Positions 1 through 7,796 of a stretch of 18,504 nt of DNA are shown one piece after another (the first letter of the stretch is position 1; the number at the start of each line of letters is the position of its first letter). The notes below the pieces were generated by a model. It did no database searches and was not told where the DNA came from. It worked only from the letters and a program-made list of their open reading frames with translations. The position numbers were made by a program, and so were the translations under genes. Source of the stretch: Sulfurovum sp. (GTDB lineage: Bacteria; Campylobacterota; Campylobacteria; Campylobacterales; Sulfurovaceae); the NCBI GenBank assembly GCA_004377245.1, contig SOIK01000190.1, positions 1 to 18,504 on the forward strand, given 5' to 3'.

Positions 1-413
1 GTGTAGAGTTTGATTACTGTTGTCATCCTAAAGTAGGTGATCAAATCGTTGCATTCTATGAGGACAGTAAAGCTATCATACACCACAAATTATGTAAGAA
101 GGCATACTCTAAGATTTTGGCCGAAGAACCGATGATCCATGTCAGTTGGAGTTCTTCAAAACTTTCACGTTATAGGCTCATCATAAGCCTGCAGAACCAG
201 AAAGGGATACTTGCAGACTTGTTGGCAAAACTCTCGGAGTTGGATTTGAATGTCATTAGTATAGAATTAGGTATTCAAAGCTCAGAGAGTGCAGAGTATT
301 GCCAGATAGAAGTAGAGAGCAGTGAATCTAAAAAGAGTCTGCTTTCAGAAAAAATTTCACAAAAGTTTAAACTCATAGAGATGATCAGTTTAGACGATGC
401 ATATAACAAATAG
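1..413 (+). CDS. spoT: SpoT/Rsh (p)ppGpp synthetase/hydrolase, C-terminal fragment
   Basis: This is the 3' end of a bifunctional RelA/SpoT homologue, which makes and degrades (p)ppGpp in the stringent response. Only the regulatory C-terminus is present; the hydrolase and synthetase domains lie outside the window. The open frame runs from base 3 to the TAG at 411-413. The first part contains the conserved cysteine/histidine module of Rsh proteins (CCHPKVGDQIVAF, then HHKLC). The last 75 or so residues form an ACT domain (RYRLIISLQNQKGILADLL, then NVISIELG). tyrS follows 12 bases later. From memory, spoT also precedes tyrS in Helicobacter pylori, where a single Rsh enzyme does both jobs. The TTG at base 117 is internal and not a start. 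Confidence 0.9.
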   Translation, partial: VEFDYCCHPKVGDQIVAFYEDSKAIIHHKLCKKAYSKILAEEPMIHVSWSSSKLSRYRLIISLQNQKGILADLLAKLSELDLNVISIELGIQSSESAEYCQIEVESSESKKSLLSEKISQKFKLIEMISLDDAYNK

Positions 414-425
414 TAAGGGATAACA

Positions 426-1625
426 ATGGTAAGCAAAGCGTTAGAAGAGATAAGTAGAGGCACAGCCGAAGTCATAGATATGGAGCGTATAGAAAAGCTT
501 GTCTCCAAATATTATGAAGAGGGTACAACCTATACGGTAAAAGCAGGTTTTGACCCTACAGGTGCGGATCTGCACTTAGGACACACTGTATTACTTCAAA
601 AGCTTAAAGTATTTCAAAATCATGGGGGAAGAGTACAGCTTCTCATTGGTGACTTTACTGCAACCATCGGTGATCCTACGGGTAAGAGTGAAACAAGAAA
701 AGTACTTGACAAAGAGACTATTTTGGCAAATGCAAAAACCTATCAAGAGCAAGTTTTCAACATCTTGGATGAGAGTAAGACAGAAGTAGTGTTTAACTCA
801 ACATGGTTAAATGAACTTGGTGCAAGTGGTCTAGTAGAACTTACAACACTCTTTAGTGTGGCCAGAATGTTAGAGCGTGATGATTTTGAAAAACGTTATA
901 AAGGGGAACAGAGTATTTCGATTTCAGAATTCCTCTATCCTCTTCTTCAAGGGTATGACTCTGTTGAACTTAAAAGTGATATTGAGATCGGGGGAACAGA
1001 TCAGAAGTTCAACTTGCTTATGGGAAGACACCTTCAACGTGCCTATGAAGTAGGTAAAGAGCAGGCAGTACTTATGATGCCTATCTTAGAGGGACTTGAT
1101 GGGGTTCACAAGATGAGTAAATCTTTGAACAACTATATCGGTATCACTGAAGAGCCTAAAGATATCTATGCAAAAACACTCTCTGTCTCAGATGAGTTGA
1201 TGTGGCGTTACTATGAGCTCTTGAGTGAAAAATCACTTGAAGAGATCGCTACGATGAAAGAGGATGTGCAAAAGGGTACACTTCATCCTAAAGTAGCCAA
1301 AGAAAACCTAGCCCTTGAACTTGTTACAAGATTCTATAATGAAGAGTTAGCTACACTAGCTAAAGCAGAATTTGATAACGTATTTAAATCAAATCAGCTC
1401 CCTTCAGATATGAATGAAGTTGAAGTTGAAGAGGGTATTTGGATATGTAAAGCTTTAGTTGATGCAGGCATAGAGCCTTCAACATCTCAAGCAAGAAGAG
1501 ATATCAAACAAGGTGCAATAAGAGTTGATCAAGAGAAGATCAGTGATGAAAAACTGAACCTTGATTCTGGAGAGTACATCCTACAAGTAGGAAAAAGAAA
1601 ATTTGCAAAAGTGAAGGTAAGGTAA
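426..1625 (+). CDS. tyrS: Tyrosyl-tRNA synthetase
   Basis: A class I aminoacyl-tRNA synthetase that charges tRNA-Tyr in the cytoplasm. The 399-residue length is normal for the TyrS/TyrZ group. The HIGH-type motif reads HLGH at residues 50-53, following [10 protein letters not shown]. The KMSKS loop is an exact KMSKS at residues 229-233. The last 65 or so residues form an S4 RNA-binding domain ([17 protein letters not shown]). The ATG is preceded by AAGGGA with normal spacing. The stop codon overlaps the next start as TAATG, so the downstream flavoprotein gene is probably translationally coupled to it. Confidence 0.96.
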   Translation: MVSKALEEISRGTAEVIDMERIEKLVSKYYEEGTTYTVKAGFDPTGADLHLGHTVLLQKLKVFQNHGGRVQLLIGDFTATIGDPTGKSETRKVLDKETILANAKTYQEQVFNILDESKTEVVFNSTWLNELGASGLVELTTLFSVARMLERDDFEKRYKGEQSISISEFLYPLLQGYDSVELKSDIEIGGTDQKFNLLMGRHLQRAYEVGKEQAVLMMPILEGLDGVHKMSKSLNNYIGITEEPKDIYAKTLSVSDELMWRYYELLSEKSLEEIATMKEDVQKGTLHPKVAKENLALELVTRFYNEELATLAKAEFDNVFKSNQLPSDMNEVEVEEGIWICKALVDAGIEPSTSQARRDIKQGAIRVDQEKISDEKLNLDSGEYILQVGKRKFAKVKVR

Positions 1626-2725
1626 TGGCATTTAAATCTTTTAAAATTGGAAAATACACCATTGAAAAACCGATTATTCAAGGTGGTATGGGTGTTGGTG
1701 TCTCGTGGGATCAGCTCGCAGGCAGTGTCAGCAAAGAAGGTGCACTAGGTGTCATCAGCTCCGTAGGAACGGGCATCTACCACAATCGTGAATATGCTGA
1801 TAAACTCCTCAAAGATATGCGACCTTCTGAAGCGGATAACTTCTACTCAGCCAAAGCCCTGCATGCTATTTTTGAGAATGCTCGAAAAATTTGTGGGGAT
1901 AAGCCCCTCGCCTGTAATGTCCTCTACGTCTCAAGCGACTATAACCGCATCGTCAAAGATGCGTGCGAAGCAGGAGCGGATATGATTATCACAGGTGCCG
2001 GTTTGCCGCTCACCATGCCAGAGGCAACCAAGGATTATCCTGATGTCGCACTCATCCCTATCGTCTCGACGGCAAAAGCCCTACGCATCCTCTGTCGTCG
2101 TTGGAAAAAAACACATAACCGATTGCCTGATGCTGTCATCGTCGAAGGCCCACTGAGTGGTGGTCATCAAGGCTTTAAATATGATGAGTGTTTCCTCCCT
2201 GAAAATCAACTCGAAGTGATTTTGCCTCCCGTCATCGAAGAGGCAAAAAACTGGGGATCTATGCCTGTCATCGCGGCAGGGGGTATCTGGGACCATGACG
2301 ATATTGCCAAGATGATTGAGCTAGGTGCCGTAGGCGTACAGATGGGAACGCGTTTTATTGGTACAGTGGAGTGTGATGCCCATGATAATTTCAAACAAGT
2401 CATTCTTGATGCCAAAGAGGAGGATATTAAACTCCTCAAATCACCTGTCGGTTATCCTGCACGAGGGGTTAGAACCAATCTGCAAACCATGATCGAAGAG
2501 CATACTGCACCCAAAATCGTTTGTATCTCCAACTGTGTCACTCCCTGTAATCGTGGAGAAGAGGCAAAGGTAGTGGGATACTGTATTGCGGATCGACTCA
2601 GTGATGCTTTTGATGGAAAGAAGGAGTCAGGACTTTTCTTTACCGGATCCAATGGCTATCGTCTTAATGAGATCATCACTGTTAAAGAGTTGATAGATAA
2701 ATTGATGAATGGTGAAGATACATAG
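1625..2725 (+). CDS. Nitronate monooxygenase / NAD(P)H-dependent flavin oxidoreductase family protein
   Basis: An FMN-dependent TIM-barrel protein of the 2-nitropropane dioxygenase (NMO) family, which also includes the enoyl-ACP reductase FabK; the substrate cannot be told from sequence. Family motifs are QGGMGVG (residues 19-25), GAGLP, a GGHQG near 178, AAGGIWD near 217 and GVQMGTRF near 237. The C-terminal part has three evenly spaced cysteines (Cys300, Cys304, Cys308) that are not needed for FMN binding and could form disulfides or bind metal. The start overlaps the tyrS stop by one base. From memory, an orthologue (HP0773) sits between tyrS and the amidase in Helicobacter pylori. Base composition is unlike its neighbours: 34 of 60 bases are G or C at 2041-2100, against 25 of 60 in tyrS (1201-1260) and 15 of 60 in the next gene (2881-2940). 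Confidence 0.88.
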   Translation: MAFKSFKIGKYTIEKPIIQGGMGVGVSWDQLAGSVSKEGALGVISSVGTGIYHNREYADKLLKDMRPSEADNFYSAKALHAIFENARKICGDKPLACNVLYVSSDYNRIVKDACEAGADMIITGAGLPLTMPEATKDYPDVALIPIVSTAKALRILCRRWKKTHNRLPDAVIVEGPLSGGHQGFKYDECFLPENQLEVILPPVIEEAKNWGSMPVIAAGGIWDHDDIAKMIELGAVGVQMGTRFIGTVECDAHDNFKQVILDAKEEDIKLLKSPVGYPARGVRTNLQTMIEEHTAPKIVCISNCVTPCNRGEEAKVVGYCIADRLSDAFDGKKESGLFFTGSNGYRLNEIITVKELIDKLMNGEDT

Positions 2726-3905
2726 AGTGAAACTTCTAAAGATATTTCTTCTATTTATCTTTACTTCTACATTACTATTTTCAGGTGTGAACACTCTGAA
2801 GAAAGTAGAAATAGTAAAAGGAGAGTTACGCCTACACTATAGTAACTCTTTTAATAAAAAACAGATAAAGCATTTTGTATTAAGCAACCCTTGTAGAAAA
2901 GTTTTTGATTTAAAAAACACACGTTTATTAAACAAAAACATACTTAAAAGAGTTAAAAGTAAAACTGCAAGGTCAGTAAAGATCGCACAATATAAGCCAA
3001 ATGTTGTAAGAGTAGTCATCACAAGTGCTAAACCCTATAGTTGTACCCCTTATAAACCTATACTTTCAAGAACAGCCTATCATATCCCTCTACCAAAACA
3101 AGGAAATATTTTACCTGCAAAGCGTTATACAAAGTCTAAAGTTAAGCCTAAAAGAAAAACGTTAAATCCAAAAGTAAAACGGATGGCAACATCTTCTTCA
3201 CGTTCACATAAGAATGAGCTTATTGTTATTGATGCTGGACATGGCGGTCATGATTCCGGTGCTGTTGTTGGAGGTAAAAAAGAGAAAGATCTTGTGTTGA
3301 TGATAGCAAAGAGACTTGAAAAACAGCTCAAAAAGCGTGGTTACCCTGTCTATATGACACGAAAACGTGACCGTTTCTTAAAACTTCCACAGCGTACAAA
3401 AATTGCAGATAAGAAAAATGCAGTAGTCTTTATCTCTATTCATGCTAACTCGGTTGCTAAAAGAAAGCGTAACAAAGTACATGGTGTAGAGACCTTTTTC
3501 CTACAGAAGACTAGAGATGCCAGATCACAACGTATTGCAGCCAGAGAAAACAAATCAGTACTCAAAGGTACGAGCAAACTTAGTAAAAGCGTGATACTCG
3601 ATTCAGTACTCTCTGGTCCAAAGATCGTACAGTCAAACAAATTGGCAATTGATGTACATAGAAGGATTATGACAAATCTACGTAGTCGCTATAGAGGTGT
3701 AAAAGATGGTGGTGTAAGACATGCACCGTTTTGGGTACTTGTTGGAGCGAGTAGACCTTCTATCTTAGTAGAGGTAGGCTATATCTCTAACCCTAAAGAG
3801 AGAAAAAGACTTTTTATGCCACGTTATCAAGAGCTTATCGCTAAAGGTATAGCAGAGGGTGTTGACAGGTATTTGGACAATAGAAAAAAAGAGATAGATT
3901 TTTAA
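2709..3905 (+). CDS. amiA: Periplasmic N-acetylmuramoyl-L-alanine amidase with N-terminal AMIN-like domain
   Basis: A zinc amidase (Amidase_3) that cuts the bond between N-acetylmuramic acid and L-alanine in peptidoglycan during cell separation and wall turnover. A hydrophobic signal peptide (about residues 8-25, LLKIFLLFIFTSTLLFSG) is followed by a beta-rich AMIN-like region (about 30-115), a lysine-rich linker (about 135-170) and the catalytic domain (about 172-390). Zinc ligands are His178 (DAGHGG), Glu192 (KEKDL) and His245 (SIHAN). The catalytic glutamate is Glu355 in ILVEVGYISN. The ATG overlaps the flavoprotein gene by 17 bases. The GTG at 2727 is an alternative start, with GGTGAAG upstream at a better distance and the signal peptide intact. 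From memory the position matches H. pylori amiA (HP0772), which is the reason for the symbol. Confidence 0.92.
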   Translation: MVKIHRVKLLKIFLLFIFTSTLLFSGVNTLKKVEIVKGELRLHYSNSFNKKQIKHFVLSNPCRKVFDLKNTRLLNKNILKRVKSKTARSVKIAQYKPNVVRVVITSAKPYSCTPYKPILSRTAYHIPLPKQGNILPAKRYTKSKVKPKRKTLNPKVKRMATSSSRSHKNELIVIDAGHGGHDSGAVVGGKKEKDLVLMIAKRLEKQLKKRGYPVYMTRKRDRFLKLPQRTKIADKKNAVVFISIHANSVAKRKRNKVHGVETFFLQKTRDARSQRIAARENKSVLKGTSKLSKSVILDSVLSGPKIVQSNKLAIDVHRRIMTNLRSRYRGVKDGGVRHAPFWVLVGASRPSILVEVGYISNPKERKRLFMPRYQELIAKGIAEGVDRYLDNRKKEIDF

Positions 3906-3956
3906 CACTAGGATAAAAAATGACAAGAATTAAAATTCAGTACAGGGAGGCACTAA

Positions 3957-4736
3957 ATGCTGAGTCTTAAGAAGATAGTATTTTACTTAGTAGCATTACT
4001 TTTACTTGTGGGTTGTGGTGGTCCTGGTATTGATAGGGCTGATAGTCTTGTAGTGATAGATGCAGGGCATGGTGGTGAAGACTGTGGTGCTTTATGTGGA
4101 GGACGACAAGAGAAAGATCTTGTTTTGCAAATTACTAAAAAGCTTCAAAAAGAGTTTAAAAGAAAAGGGTATAGGGTCTATCTTACCAGAAGTAATGATA
4201 GGTTTTTAAAATTGGGAGAGCGTACTAGAATTGCAGATAAAAAAGATGCAAAGGTGTTTATCTCTATTCATGCCAATGCTATTGCCAATCGTGAACGTTT
4301 TGATATAGTAGAGGGTGTGGAGACTTACTTTTTACAAAAGACTAGAGATGCTAAGTCTCAACGTATCGCAGCCAGAGAAAACCAAGCAGTACTTCAAGGA
4401 ACGGATGAACTTAGTAAAAATGTCATTATTGATGCTGTACTCAATGGCCCTAAAATTATTCAATCCCATAAACTTGCTATTGATGTGCAAGGAAATATCA
4501 TGAAGCATCTTCGTAATGACTATAAAGATGCAAAGAATGGTGGTGTAAGACCCGCACCATTTTATGTACTTGTAGGAGCGAGTAGACCTTCTATACTTGT
4601 TGAAGTTGGGTATATTACTAACTCAAAAGAGCGTGAAAGACTGTTTACTTCAAAGTATCAAAAGCATATTGCTAAGGGTATTGTTGAAGGGGTTGGTAGG
4701 TATATTGATAATAGGAAGAGAGAGGTAGGGTTTTAA
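3957..4736 (+). CDS. Lipoprotein N-acetylmuramoyl-L-alanine amidase, paralogue of the preceding gene
   Basis: A second Amidase_3 enzyme whose catalytic domain aligns with the upstream amidase almost without gaps and is, by eye, about two-thirds identical. It has no AMIN-like domain or linker. It starts with a lipoprotein signal peptide ending in the lipobox LVGC (Cys20), so it is probably anchored to a membrane on the periplasmic side. Zinc ligands are His38, Glu52 and His105, and the catalytic glutamate is Glu216. A CxxxC pair (Cys43, Cys47) lies between the first two zinc ligands where the paralogue has Ser and Val. A strong ribosome-binding site, AGGGAGG at 3944-3950, fixes the ATG. The gene is 51 bases behind its paralogue and probably arose by tandem duplication followed by loss of the targeting domain and gain of a lipobox. 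Confidence 0.9.
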   Translation: MLSLKKIVFYLVALLLLVGCGGPGIDRADSLVVIDAGHGGEDCGALCGGRQEKDLVLQITKKLQKEFKRKGYRVYLTRSNDRFLKLGERTRIADKKDAKVFISIHANAIANRERFDIVEGVETYFLQKTRDAKSQRIAARENQAVLQGTDELSKNVIIDAVLNGPKIIQSHKLAIDVQGNIMKHLRNDYKDAKNGGVRPAPFYVLVGASRPSILVEVGYITNSKERERLFTSKYQKHIAKGIVEGVGRYIDNRKREVGF

Positions 4737-4861
4737 GAAGGATCATGCCTTCGTGGCTTCACTGCGTTCCGCACCCCAAGGGCATTTCCTCCCGTTGGTC
4801 AGGGCACCACTTCGGTTCCGAAACTACAAACTACAAACTATTGTCGTTTGCTTTACGCTTC
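4737..4861. repeat. Gap between convergent amidase and ppa genes, with a degenerate dispersed repeat
   Basis: No gene. Bases 4771-4789 read GCACCCCAAGGGCATTTCC, identical to 6878-6896 and closely matched by the minus strand at 7797-7902. The continuation to about 4807 (the GGTCAGGGCA module) matches the reverse complement of 13471-13517, with a handful of differences over about 35 bases. The start of the gap (4737-4752) can form a weak GAAGG/CCTTC hairpin. No U-tract terminator is evident for either gene. Confidence 0.6.
4821..4840. repeat. Heptanucleotide tandem repeat (AAACTAC, 2.9 copies)
   Basis: AAACTAC AAACTAC AAACTA is read directly at these bases, 21 bases beyond the 3' end of ppa. 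It is too short to have a clear role, but a second, unrelated heptamer repeat occurs at the 3' end of bpt. Confidence 0.7.
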
Positions 4862-5380
4862 TCATTTATAGTTTTTAATTGCTTTCTCTAAGATTTCAGT
4901 TGCTGCTTTTTTGTCTTTAAATCCTGCTACTTTTACCCATTTGTTAGGCTCAAGCATTTTGTATGTTTCAAAGAAGTTTTTGATACGGTTGAGTGTGTGC
5001 TCTGGTACGTCACCAAGGTCATTGATATTTGCATATGTTGGGTCTATCTTTGTTGTTGGCACTGCAATGAGTTTTTCATCTCCACCACTTTCGTCTTCTG
5101 TCATAAGTACACCTACAAGTCTACATTTGATGTATGAACCTGCTTGAAGTGGGTAGTCACAAAGTACGAGGATATCTGCCGGATTACCATCATCTGACAA
5201 TGTATTTGCTACAAAACCATAGTTTGCAGGGTAGTGCATAGAAGAGTAAAGTACTCTATCTACTTCAACTGCACCTGAGTCTTTATCGATTTCGTATTTG
5301 ATATTTGAATTAAGTGGCACTTCAATGATAGCTTTTACAGCATCAGGGTTTTCGCCATGTCCGATTTTAGTAATATCCAT
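4862..5380 (-). CDS. ppa: Inorganic pyrophosphatase, family I, with Asp-to-Asn change in the signature
   Basis: A soluble Mg-dependent pyrophosphatase that hydrolyses pyrophosphate to phosphate and drives biosynthetic reactions forward. The 172-residue length is standard. Conserved parts include NIKYEIDKDSGA (residues 26-37), HYPANYGF (49-56) and the metal-binding DESGGDEKLIAVP. The active-site signature, usually DGDPxD, reads DGNPAD: Asp64 and Asp69 are present but position 66 is Asn (AAT codon). This corresponds to Asp67 of the E. coli enzyme. GGAGA at 5388-5392 (minus strand) lies 7 bases before the ATG. The gene is monocistronic and convergent with the second amidase. Confidence 0.93.
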   Translation of the reverse strand: MDITKIGHGENPDAVKAIIEVPLNSNIKYEIDKDSGAVEVDRVLYSSMHYPANYGFVANTLSDDGNPADILVLCDYPLQAGSYIKCRLVGVLMTEDESGGDEKLIAVPTTKIDPTYANINDLGDVPEHTLNRIKNFFETYKMLEPNKWVKVAGFKDKKAATEILEKAIKNYK

Positions 5381-5413
5381 ATGGGTATCTCCAAAAATAA
5401 TTTTGCAAATGGT

Positions 5414-5441
5414 AGCATAAAGTTTATAAATAGCTCATCAA
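5414..5441 (-). promoter_or_regulatory. Putative ppa promoter
   Basis: On the minus strand TTGATG (5441-5436) and TATGCT (5419-5414) are 16 bases apart, about 34 bases upstream of the ppa start. Inferred from consensus only; Campylobacterota promoters often lack a clear -35 box. Confidence 0.4.
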
Positions 5442-5469
5442 AACATGCTACATTTTTTTCAAATTATAA

Positions 5470-5655
5470 ATAAAGGAGTGTCCAGATAAGAGAGACAAGA
5501 AGAAGGTATTGGTGGAAAAATGGGGGTTGGCAGATGATGATTCTGATATATTGATATTTGACAAAAAAGGGAAGTTGATCTATAAGAAGTTTGGTAAGCT
5601 TTCGGCTAAAGAGATCACATCTGTATTGGCTTTAATTCAAAAAACCTATAAATAA
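5470..5655 (+). pseudogene. Remnant of a YtfJ-like (thioredoxin-fold) protein gene, C-terminal end only
   Basis: An open frame of about 61 codons with no proper start after the in-frame TAA at 5467-5469. Its last 46 residues (from EKWGLADDDSDILIFDKK to IQKTYK) resemble the C-terminus of the E. coli periplasmic protein YtfJ: a Trp-x-Leu segment, then DKxGK, a K-x-GxL step and a final helix ending in LIQK. E. coli YtfJ is about 184 residues, so the thioredoxin-like core and signal peptide are gone. The closest starts, TTG at 5509 and GTG at 5512, have no ribosome-binding site. The 3' end overlaps the convergent MFS gene by 10 bases. I read it as a decayed gene; an unusual short peptide cannot be excluded. 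Confidence 0.55.
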
Positions 5656-6830
5656 TTTTTTCTGAACCATACATAATAGAGTGCTGTCAAAATAAATCCA
5701 TACCCTAAAACGATGGTAATATTCTGGAGTGACATTCCCCATTTGGCAGTATATCCTATGAAGAGTGCTGTGATGACGTTGGAGAGCATAAAAAACATAT
5801 CATTATAGGAGATAACTCTTCCCATGTACTTTTGCTCTGTCTCTTCTTGGATGAGTAGGTAGGTGTATGACCAGAGTGTGGTGGTGAAGAAGCCTGCTAC
5901 AAAGAGTGCAATAAGAGAGATATAAAAATCAAACTGCAGGTAGCTCCAAAGTATGATACCTAGACCTTGTAGGAAAAAGAAATAGTGCAAGGTATTTTTG
6001 TTTACCAGCTTAGAGATAAAAAATGGACCTATCATTAGAGCAAGGGCTCTTGTAGCATTTATCCATCCTATGGCAAGTGGTACTGCGATGACTTCTTTGT
6101 ACTTGAAGTCTGCAAGCAGGGTGACCAGTGCATCAAAACTTGTGAAGCCAAGTGCAGCGTGAAGCAAGATAAGGTGGAGTATCTTTTTTTGTGAGATGAG
6201 ATAGTTAAATCCATCTTTGAACATTTGCCAGTTAGAGTCTGTATGTACTGTTTTTTCAAGTGATAGTTTGAGCCCGAGTAACAGTAAAACAGCGATGATA
6301 TAAAGAACAGCATCGATGATGAATGCTGTATCGTAACCCAAATAGTATGTGGCTATCCCACCCACTGCCATACCTGAAGCATAACATAAAGACCAGATAA
6401 TGGAGTGTATTTCATTGGTGTTTTTGAGCATCTCTCCTTGTAGAATTTTTGGAAAGAGTGTCATCTCGGCTGAGAAGAGCATCGAGGCAGCAGAGGAACG
6501 GATGAAAATAAGTATCATCAGTACCCATACATACTCTAACGAGTTGATGAAGACAAAGCTTAAAGTCATAAATATTTCAACTACCAGAAGGGTCATCATG
6601 AGTTTTTTAAAGTCGATACGGTCTATGATGATACCGATAACAGGAGCTAAGACTACAGCAGGTAACATTGCCATAGCAGCAGTGAAGGCGATGGTAATGG
6701 CATCTGCACCATAAGCAACGATCATAGAGAAGATGGCAACTTGTGAAAACCATGTCCCAAAGTAAGAGATGAGTTGTATAAGTGAAAGTCTAGCGACTAC
6801 AGGATGTTTAAGGGTCTCCATGTAGTTCAT
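5646..6830 (-). CDS. Major facilitator superfamily transporter (EntS/MFS_3-like exporter)
   Basis: A polytopic inner-membrane protein of 394 residues, consistent with 12 transmembrane helices. The loop after the second helix (GIIIDRIDFKKLMM) matches the conserved MFS loop 2-3 motif. Overall layout suggests the drug/siderophore exporter branch (EntS-like), but the substrate cannot be inferred. The ATG at 6830 (MNYMETLKHP) is chosen because AAGGAT lies upstream at 6846-6841; an ATG at 6821 is also possible. The frame stays open to 6881, but that extension (MQAENDDGIK...) is translated repeat sequence and not protein-like. It is downstream of the CinA-like gene on the same strand, with a repeat element between them. 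Confidence 0.85.
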   Translation of the reverse strand: MNYMETLKHPVVARLSLIQLISYFGTWFSQVAIFSMIVAYGADAITIAFTAAMAMLPAVVLAPVIGIIIDRIDFKKLMMTLLVVEIFMTLSFVFINSLEYVWVLMILIFIRSSAASMLFSAEMTLFPKILQGEMLKNTNEIHSIIWSLCYASGMAVGGIATYYLGYDTAFIIDAVLYIIAVLLLLGLKLSLEKTVHTDSNWQMFKDGFNYLISQKKILHLILLHAALGFTSFDALVTLLADFKYKEVIAVPLAIGWINATRALALMIGPFFISKLVNKNTLHYFFFLQGLGIILWSYLQFDFYISLIALFVAGFFTTTLWSYTYLLIQEETEQKYMGRVISYNDMFFMLSNVITALFIGYTAKWGMSLQNITIVLGYGFILTALYYVWFRKNYL

Positions 6831-6862
6831 TTGACGGTATATCCTTGTGCATTTAATTCCGT

Positions 6863-6996
6863 CGTCATTCTCAGCCTGCACCCCAAGGGCATTTCCGTTG
6901 GGAACTGGAATCTACAAGTTTTTGCATCTATCTCGACATGCAACTTATTACAGTATATTTGGCTTGTGGATCCCCGTGTCAAGCACGAGGACGACG
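6863..6996 (+). repeat. Two-hairpin repeat element, copy 1 (134 bp)
   Basis: The ends are imperfect inverted repeats (CGTCATTCTC against GAGGACGACG, 8 of 10 complementary). Near the left end CCCCAA pairs with TTGGG around an 11-base loop. Near the right end ATCCCCGTG-TCAAG-CACGAGGAC forms a second hairpin. The reverse complement of 7797-7902 matches it along both ends, with a longer, divergent middle here. It lies between the 3' end of the CinA-like gene and the MFS gene. Confidence 0.8.
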
Positions 6997-7013
6997 TATG
7001 TGTGAAAGTTAAA

Positions 7014-7766
7014 TTAATTACTCTCATCTTGAAGTCCATAGACTATCTTTTTAGCTTCAAGTGCGTCTATATACATTTGGAAGGCTTCTTGTGCCAGTTT
7101 TTTATCATGTGAGGCTACTGAGATGGAAACTCTCCAGCCATCCGAGTAAAGCTTAGGAAGTGAAGAGAACTCGACCTCTTTTGGCATCTTTTCCATTACC
7201 TCTATGAGTTCATTCTCTTTACAAAGTGCAGTGAGTGTATGCCGATAGTAGTCTTTTTTTTCCGGTAAGAGTTTTTCGAGTATATCCTCTATCATAGGAT
7301 GACTCATCTCAGGAAAGCCTGGCATAAAGAAGTAACGTTCATCTAAAGAAAAGGCAGGCATTTTATTGACAGGATTATCGAGAAGCTTTGCCCCTTTGGG
7401 AAGCTCTGCCATACGGATAGGGTGAGGGTAGGCATCACTGCCAAGTCTCTCTTCTATGATTTTTTTAGCTTCTTGATGTATGGGAAGGTATCCATCTTTA
7501 AGTGCGATGGCCGCACACTTTCTAGTGTGGTCATCAGGGGTAGAACCTATACCTCCAAAAGAGAATAATACTGGGTTAGCTTGCGAGGCTATGAACTTGA
7601 TAGTTTGTACGATGAGGGCAGGGTCATCTTCAATGGTAAAAGAGGCAGTAAGCTTATGGCCTCTTTTTTCTAAAGCGTGAGTCACAAAGTCGAAGTGTTT
7701 GTCTGTTCTTCGACGATTGAGGATTTCAGTTCCTATAATAAGGACAAAAAATTTTGGTTCAGGCAT
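7014..7766 (-). CDS. MoaB/Mog-domain protein related to the CinA N-terminal domain
   Basis: A 250-residue cytoplasmic protein with one molybdopterin-binding (MoCF_biosynth) fold, as in the N-terminal domain of CinA (COG1058). IIGTEILNRRRTD opens the fold and GGIGSTPDDHT (residues 71-81) is the diagnostic motif. The amidohydrolase domain of full-length CinA (about 400 residues) is absent. CinA-type domains have been linked to pyridine-nucleotide repair as ADP-ribose pyrophosphatases; whether that applies here is unknown. The ATG at 7766 is supported by AAGGA just upstream and by the family-like start MPEPKFFVLIIG. The upstream frame to 7829 translates a repeat hairpin and is discarded. The gene is bracketed by inverted copies of the same repeat and lies downstream of rpoD. 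Confidence 0.82.
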   Translation of the reverse strand: MPEPKFFVLIIGTEILNRRRTDKHFDFVTHALEKRGHKLTASFTIEDDPALIVQTIKFIASQANPVLFSFGGIGSTPDDHTRKCAAIALKDGYLPIHQEAKKIIEERLGSDAYPHPIRMAELPKGAKLLDNPVNKMPAFSLDERYFFMPGFPEMSHPMIEDILEKLLPEKKDYYRHTLTALCKENELIEVMEKMPKEVEFSSLPKLYSDGWRVSISVASHDKKLAQEAFQMYIDALEAKKIVYGLQDESN

Positions 7767-7796
7767 GATAGATTCCTTTTTTAAAAGGTAAGTATC

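Noticed and set aside
1788..2652. Several frames of 65-77 codons inside the flavoprotein gene on both strands
   Set aside because: They arise from the higher GC content of that gene and have no ribosome-binding sites or protein-like features.
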